Source: Dimorphilus gyrociliatus
Lineage: Eukaryota > Annelida > Polychaeta > Dinophilidae
Direction of reading: 5' to 3'
DNA length: 64,000 nucleotides
Assembly: GCA_904063045.1 (NCBI GenBank)
Contig: CAJFCJ010000010.1
Span: forward strand, 1,426,001-1,490,000
Positions 61,304 to 64,000 of this stretch are shown one piece after another. The notes under the pieces are model-generated. The model searched no databases. It was not told the origin of the DNA and worked only from the letters and a program-made list of their open reading frames with translations. The position numbers were made by a program, and so were the translations under genes. The first letter of the stretch is position 1, and each line of letters starts with the position of its first letter.

Positions 61304-61464
61304 GTTTCTGTTAAATTGATTTTCAAACATGAATGTTTTATGTACATATGTTACTAATTCCTCAATCTATACGACTTACGGTTGCAGTCTGCCTTTCACA
61401 CAAAGGTCAATCAATTCTAAGACATGCAATAAAGTGTCATTCAATGTTACAATCTTGTTCAAAT
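61304..61464. other. Short spacer between NEPRO and the CAP gene
   Basis: 161 bases, same orientation on both sides. It must hold the CAP gene promoter or untranslated leader. No site recognised. Confidence 0.5.
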
Positions 61465-64000
61465 ATGCCTTTCCGCATCATATTCTTAGCGTTCTTATTA
61501 TGTAAGCAGTTTAAAAATCTCTATTTTACAATAAAAATATAACTTTATTCTAAATTTCGTTTTGGCAGTTCAAACAGTAGTAACTTTTGAATTAATATGG
61601 GGAGAAAATAATTCAAACAACTACAATTTTCCTATAGAAAATGCCGTTGGTTCTGGAAGTGATAATGAAGTAATACTGTAAATATGTTACATGTTATTTG
61701 TGGCTTTTCTTTTTTAGAACTTTATAACTTCATTTATAACCCAGACCAGAAAAAGGTAAGGATCCTGGAGACGAACTGGACAGTCTAAAGAAAGTTCTTG
61801 ACAGAGAGTTTGATAAAACTTTGATAAAAGATACAAAACAAGATGTTGTGATACCTCCACAAACACCTAAAGAAGATACCATTCAAGATGTAGTGGTACC
61901 TCCCCAGAAACCTAAAGAGGATACTATTCAAGATGTAGTGGTACCTCCCCAAAAGCCTAAAGAAGATACTATTCAAGATGTTGTGGTACCTCCACAAAAG
62001 CCAAAAGAAGATACTATTCAAGATGTTGTGGTACCTCCCCAGAAGCCTAAAGAAGATACTATTCAAGACGTAGTGGTACCTCCCCAAAAGCCTAAAGAGG
62101 ATACTATTCAAGATGTTGTGGTACCTCCCCAGAAACCTAAAGAAGATACCATTCAAGATGTAGTAGTACCTCCCCAAAAGCCTAAAGAAGATACCATTCA
62201 AGATGTAGTGGTACCTCCCCAGAAGCCTAAAGAAGATACTATTCAAGATGTAATTGCTCCTCCGCAAAAGCCTATAGAAGATACCATTCAAGATGTAGTG
62301 GTACCTCCCCAGAAACCTAAAGAAGATATTATTCAAGATGTAGTGGTACCTCCCCAGAAACCTAAAGAAGATACTATTCAAGATGTTGTGGTACCTCCAA
62401 AAAAGCCAAAAGAAGATACTATTCAAGATGTTGTGGTACCTCCCCAGAAGCCTAAAGAAGATACTATTCAAGACGTAGTGGTACCTCCCCAAAAGCCTAA
62501 AGAGGATACCATTCAAGATGTAGTGGTACCTCCCCAAAAGCCAAAAGAAGATACTATTCAAGATGTACTGGTACCTCCCCAAAAGCCTAAAGAGGATACC
62601 ATTCAAGATGTAGTAGTACCTCCCCAAAAGCCAAAAGAAGATACTATTCAAGATGTAGTGGTACCTCCCCAGAAACCTAAAGAAGATACTATTCAAGATG
62701 TAGTGGTACCTCCCCAAAAGCCTAAAGAAGATACTATTCAAGATGTAGTAGTACCTCCCCAAAAGCCAAAAGAAGATACTATTCAAGATGTAGTGGTACC
62801 TCCCCAGAAACCTAAAGAAGATACTATTCAAGATGTAGTGGTACCTCCCCAAAAGCCTAAAGAAGATACTATTCAAGATGTAGTAGTACCTCCCCAAAAG
62901 CCAAAAGAAGATACTATTCAAGATGTAGTGGTACCTCCCCAGAAACCTAAAGAGGATACCATTCAAGATGTAGTGGTACCTCCCCAAAAGCCTATAGAAG
63001 ATACCATTCAAGATGTAGTGGTACCTCCCCAAAAGCCTAAAGAGGATACCATTCAAGATGTAGTGGTACCTCCCCAAAAGCCACAAGAAGACACTATTCA
63101 AGAAACAACTACAGCTGCCATGAAGATCACGACACAAACTACCGAAAGAACCACCAGTCAGACGACGAAGAGAATCACTAGAAGAACCACAAAGAAGACT
63201 AGAATTACTAGAAAACCTGGTATAAATATTGAAAAAAATATGTTACATACTATATATCTTTTTCATAATTAGCTTATAAAAACATTTGCAAGTATGATGT
63301 AAAAGGAAAAGCTGGAAACACTGACTCATTTGTTTTGACTCTTTTGAAGTATATTAATCTATATAGAAGTCGGCAAAGATCAAGTAATATGCACAAATTG
63401 GTAATTCTAAATTTTGATTACAATTTTACAATTTTTGAGATTCATTTAAATGTGTTTATAGGAATGGAATGCAACATTAGCTTGTGATGCCAAAAAGACT
63501 TCAAGGCTCTGCCGAAAAGGATGGGCAAGAAATTATATGCAGGTAAGAAATTTGCTTGTTTTTGATTATATGTTCAAGAAACTAACTATACTCTTAATCA
63601 CAAATCATGAAATAGATGACAGATCGAGTAACTGATGCAGAGAGCTACTTTCCATCATCGGTTAACAAGTTTTCGGATAGTAGGATAATGAACAAGTTTC
63701 TCTATTATCGCATAACTCAGCGCTGGTTTAAATATGAACAAGAAAGCTATGATTATGTAACAGGAAGGTGCAGAAGAAACTGCGATAGATATAAAACAGT
63801 AACTTTTTTTGTATATTCTAAACTTCTGACTGATAAAAGTTTTTAAACAATCTATTCGGGAATAGCTTACTTTGGCTTCGGCAACTGAGATTGGATGCGC
63901 ATGGAATTTATGTCGTAGAAGTGGAGGAAAGTCAGATTTTTTTCTTGTATGTAATCTGACACCTGATTCAAATATAAAAAAGTATCCTAAACATCCTTTA
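61465..64000 (+). CDS. Secreted CAP/SCP-domain protein with 15-residue repeats, partial
   Basis: Start at 61465 with a signal-peptide exon (MPFRIIFLAFLL). Exon 2 (FQTVVTFELIWGENN) joins, in phase, to an exon from 61752 that carries about 28 units of EDTIQDVVVPPQKPK, then a T/K/R-rich stretch (TTERTTSQTTKRITRRTTKK). Four later exons form a CAP domain: LLKYINLYRSRQ, EWNATLACDAKKTSRLC, RWFKYEQESYDYVTGRC, CDRYKT joined to LTLASATEIGCAW, and FLVCNLTPDSN, equal to the CAP-2 motif. It runs off the right edge. CAP proteins are secreted (CRISP, antigen 5, PR-1). Two histidines of the usual site are missing (N in HNxYR position, R in GHYTQ). The repeat region is acidic, proline-containing and probably an extended stalk. 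Confidence 0.78.
61828..63090 (+). repeat. 45-base coding minisatellite, about 28 units
   Basis: Each unit encodes EDTIQDVVVPPQKPK and most contain a GGTACC site. Units differ mainly at synonymous positions, and only a few amino-acid changes occur (for example DVIAPP, DVLVPP, PPKKP, QKPI). Phase is strictly kept, with no frameshift. Confidence 0.97.

Noticed and set aside
61785-63137. 450-codon open frame on the minus strand through the repeat (LGRYHYILNSIFFRL units)
   Set aside because: It is the mirror of the 45-base repeat, which happens to lack stops in that frame. It has no start context, no signal and an implausible composition, while the plus strand has splice-compatible flanking exons.

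Overview
The window is nuclear DNA of an animal: AT-rich (introns and spacers very AT-rich), tightly packed with protein genes that are split by short GT-AG introns, mostly about 50-90 bases. The gene set (an IRF transcription factor, CYP20, NACHT-WD40, CCDC146, ST7, Tc1 transposon remains, secreted peptide precursors) rules out fungi and plants. The IRF makes flies or nematodes unlikely. A compact-genome spiralian, for example a small annelid, fits best, but this is inference; no rRNA or mitochondrial marker is present.

Left to right: 1-470 end of a centrin-like EF-hand gene (+); 947-7577 ACAP-type ArfGAP (-), with a deleted Tc1-like transposon in a large intron; 8015-11210 CCDC146 (+); 11914-14157 PIG-A (-); 14403-15506 ANKRD49 (+); 16113-16839 RER1 (-); 17080-18116 a fungal-type Bmt2 rRNA methyltransferase (+); 18193-19511 a non-RD protein kinase (-); 20263-23003 ST7 (+); 23432-23927 a divergent eIF5A (-); 25379-26889 CYP20 (+); 28281-28921 a conventional eIF5A (-); 29397-31124 pyruvate dehydrogenase E1 beta (+); 31203-33243 CCT6 (-); 33824-34921 an IRF with its DNA-binding domain at the C-terminus (-); 36831-42430 a NACHT-WD40 protein (-); 43621-44916 and 45456-45909 two small spliced genes for secreted peptide precursors (-); 46789-49344 SAC1 phosphatase (-); 50326-58140 mTOR (+); 58395-59501 ZFPL1 (-); 59707-61303 NEPRO-like (+); 61465-64000 a secreted CAP-domain protein with a long 15-residue repeat array (+, runs off the edge).

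Most genes are conserved housekeeping genes of unrelated function: GPI anchor synthesis (PIG-A), ER/Golgi retrieval and trafficking (RER1, ZFPL1, SAC1, ACAP), translation (eIF5A, Bmt2, CCT6), mitochondrial metabolism (PDHB), growth control (mTOR) and cilia (CCDC146, with an RFX X-box in front). The first 14 genes alternate strands without exception, giving repeated head-to-head promoters and tail-to-tail ends.

The most novel content lies in the apparently empty 4.4 kb between the NACHT-WD40 and SAC1 genes. It holds two precursor genes whose coding exons are too short for ordinary ORF calling. One is a neuropeptide precursor with two tandem amidated WLDNTL peptides. The other is a four-cysteine secreted peptide released after a KR site.
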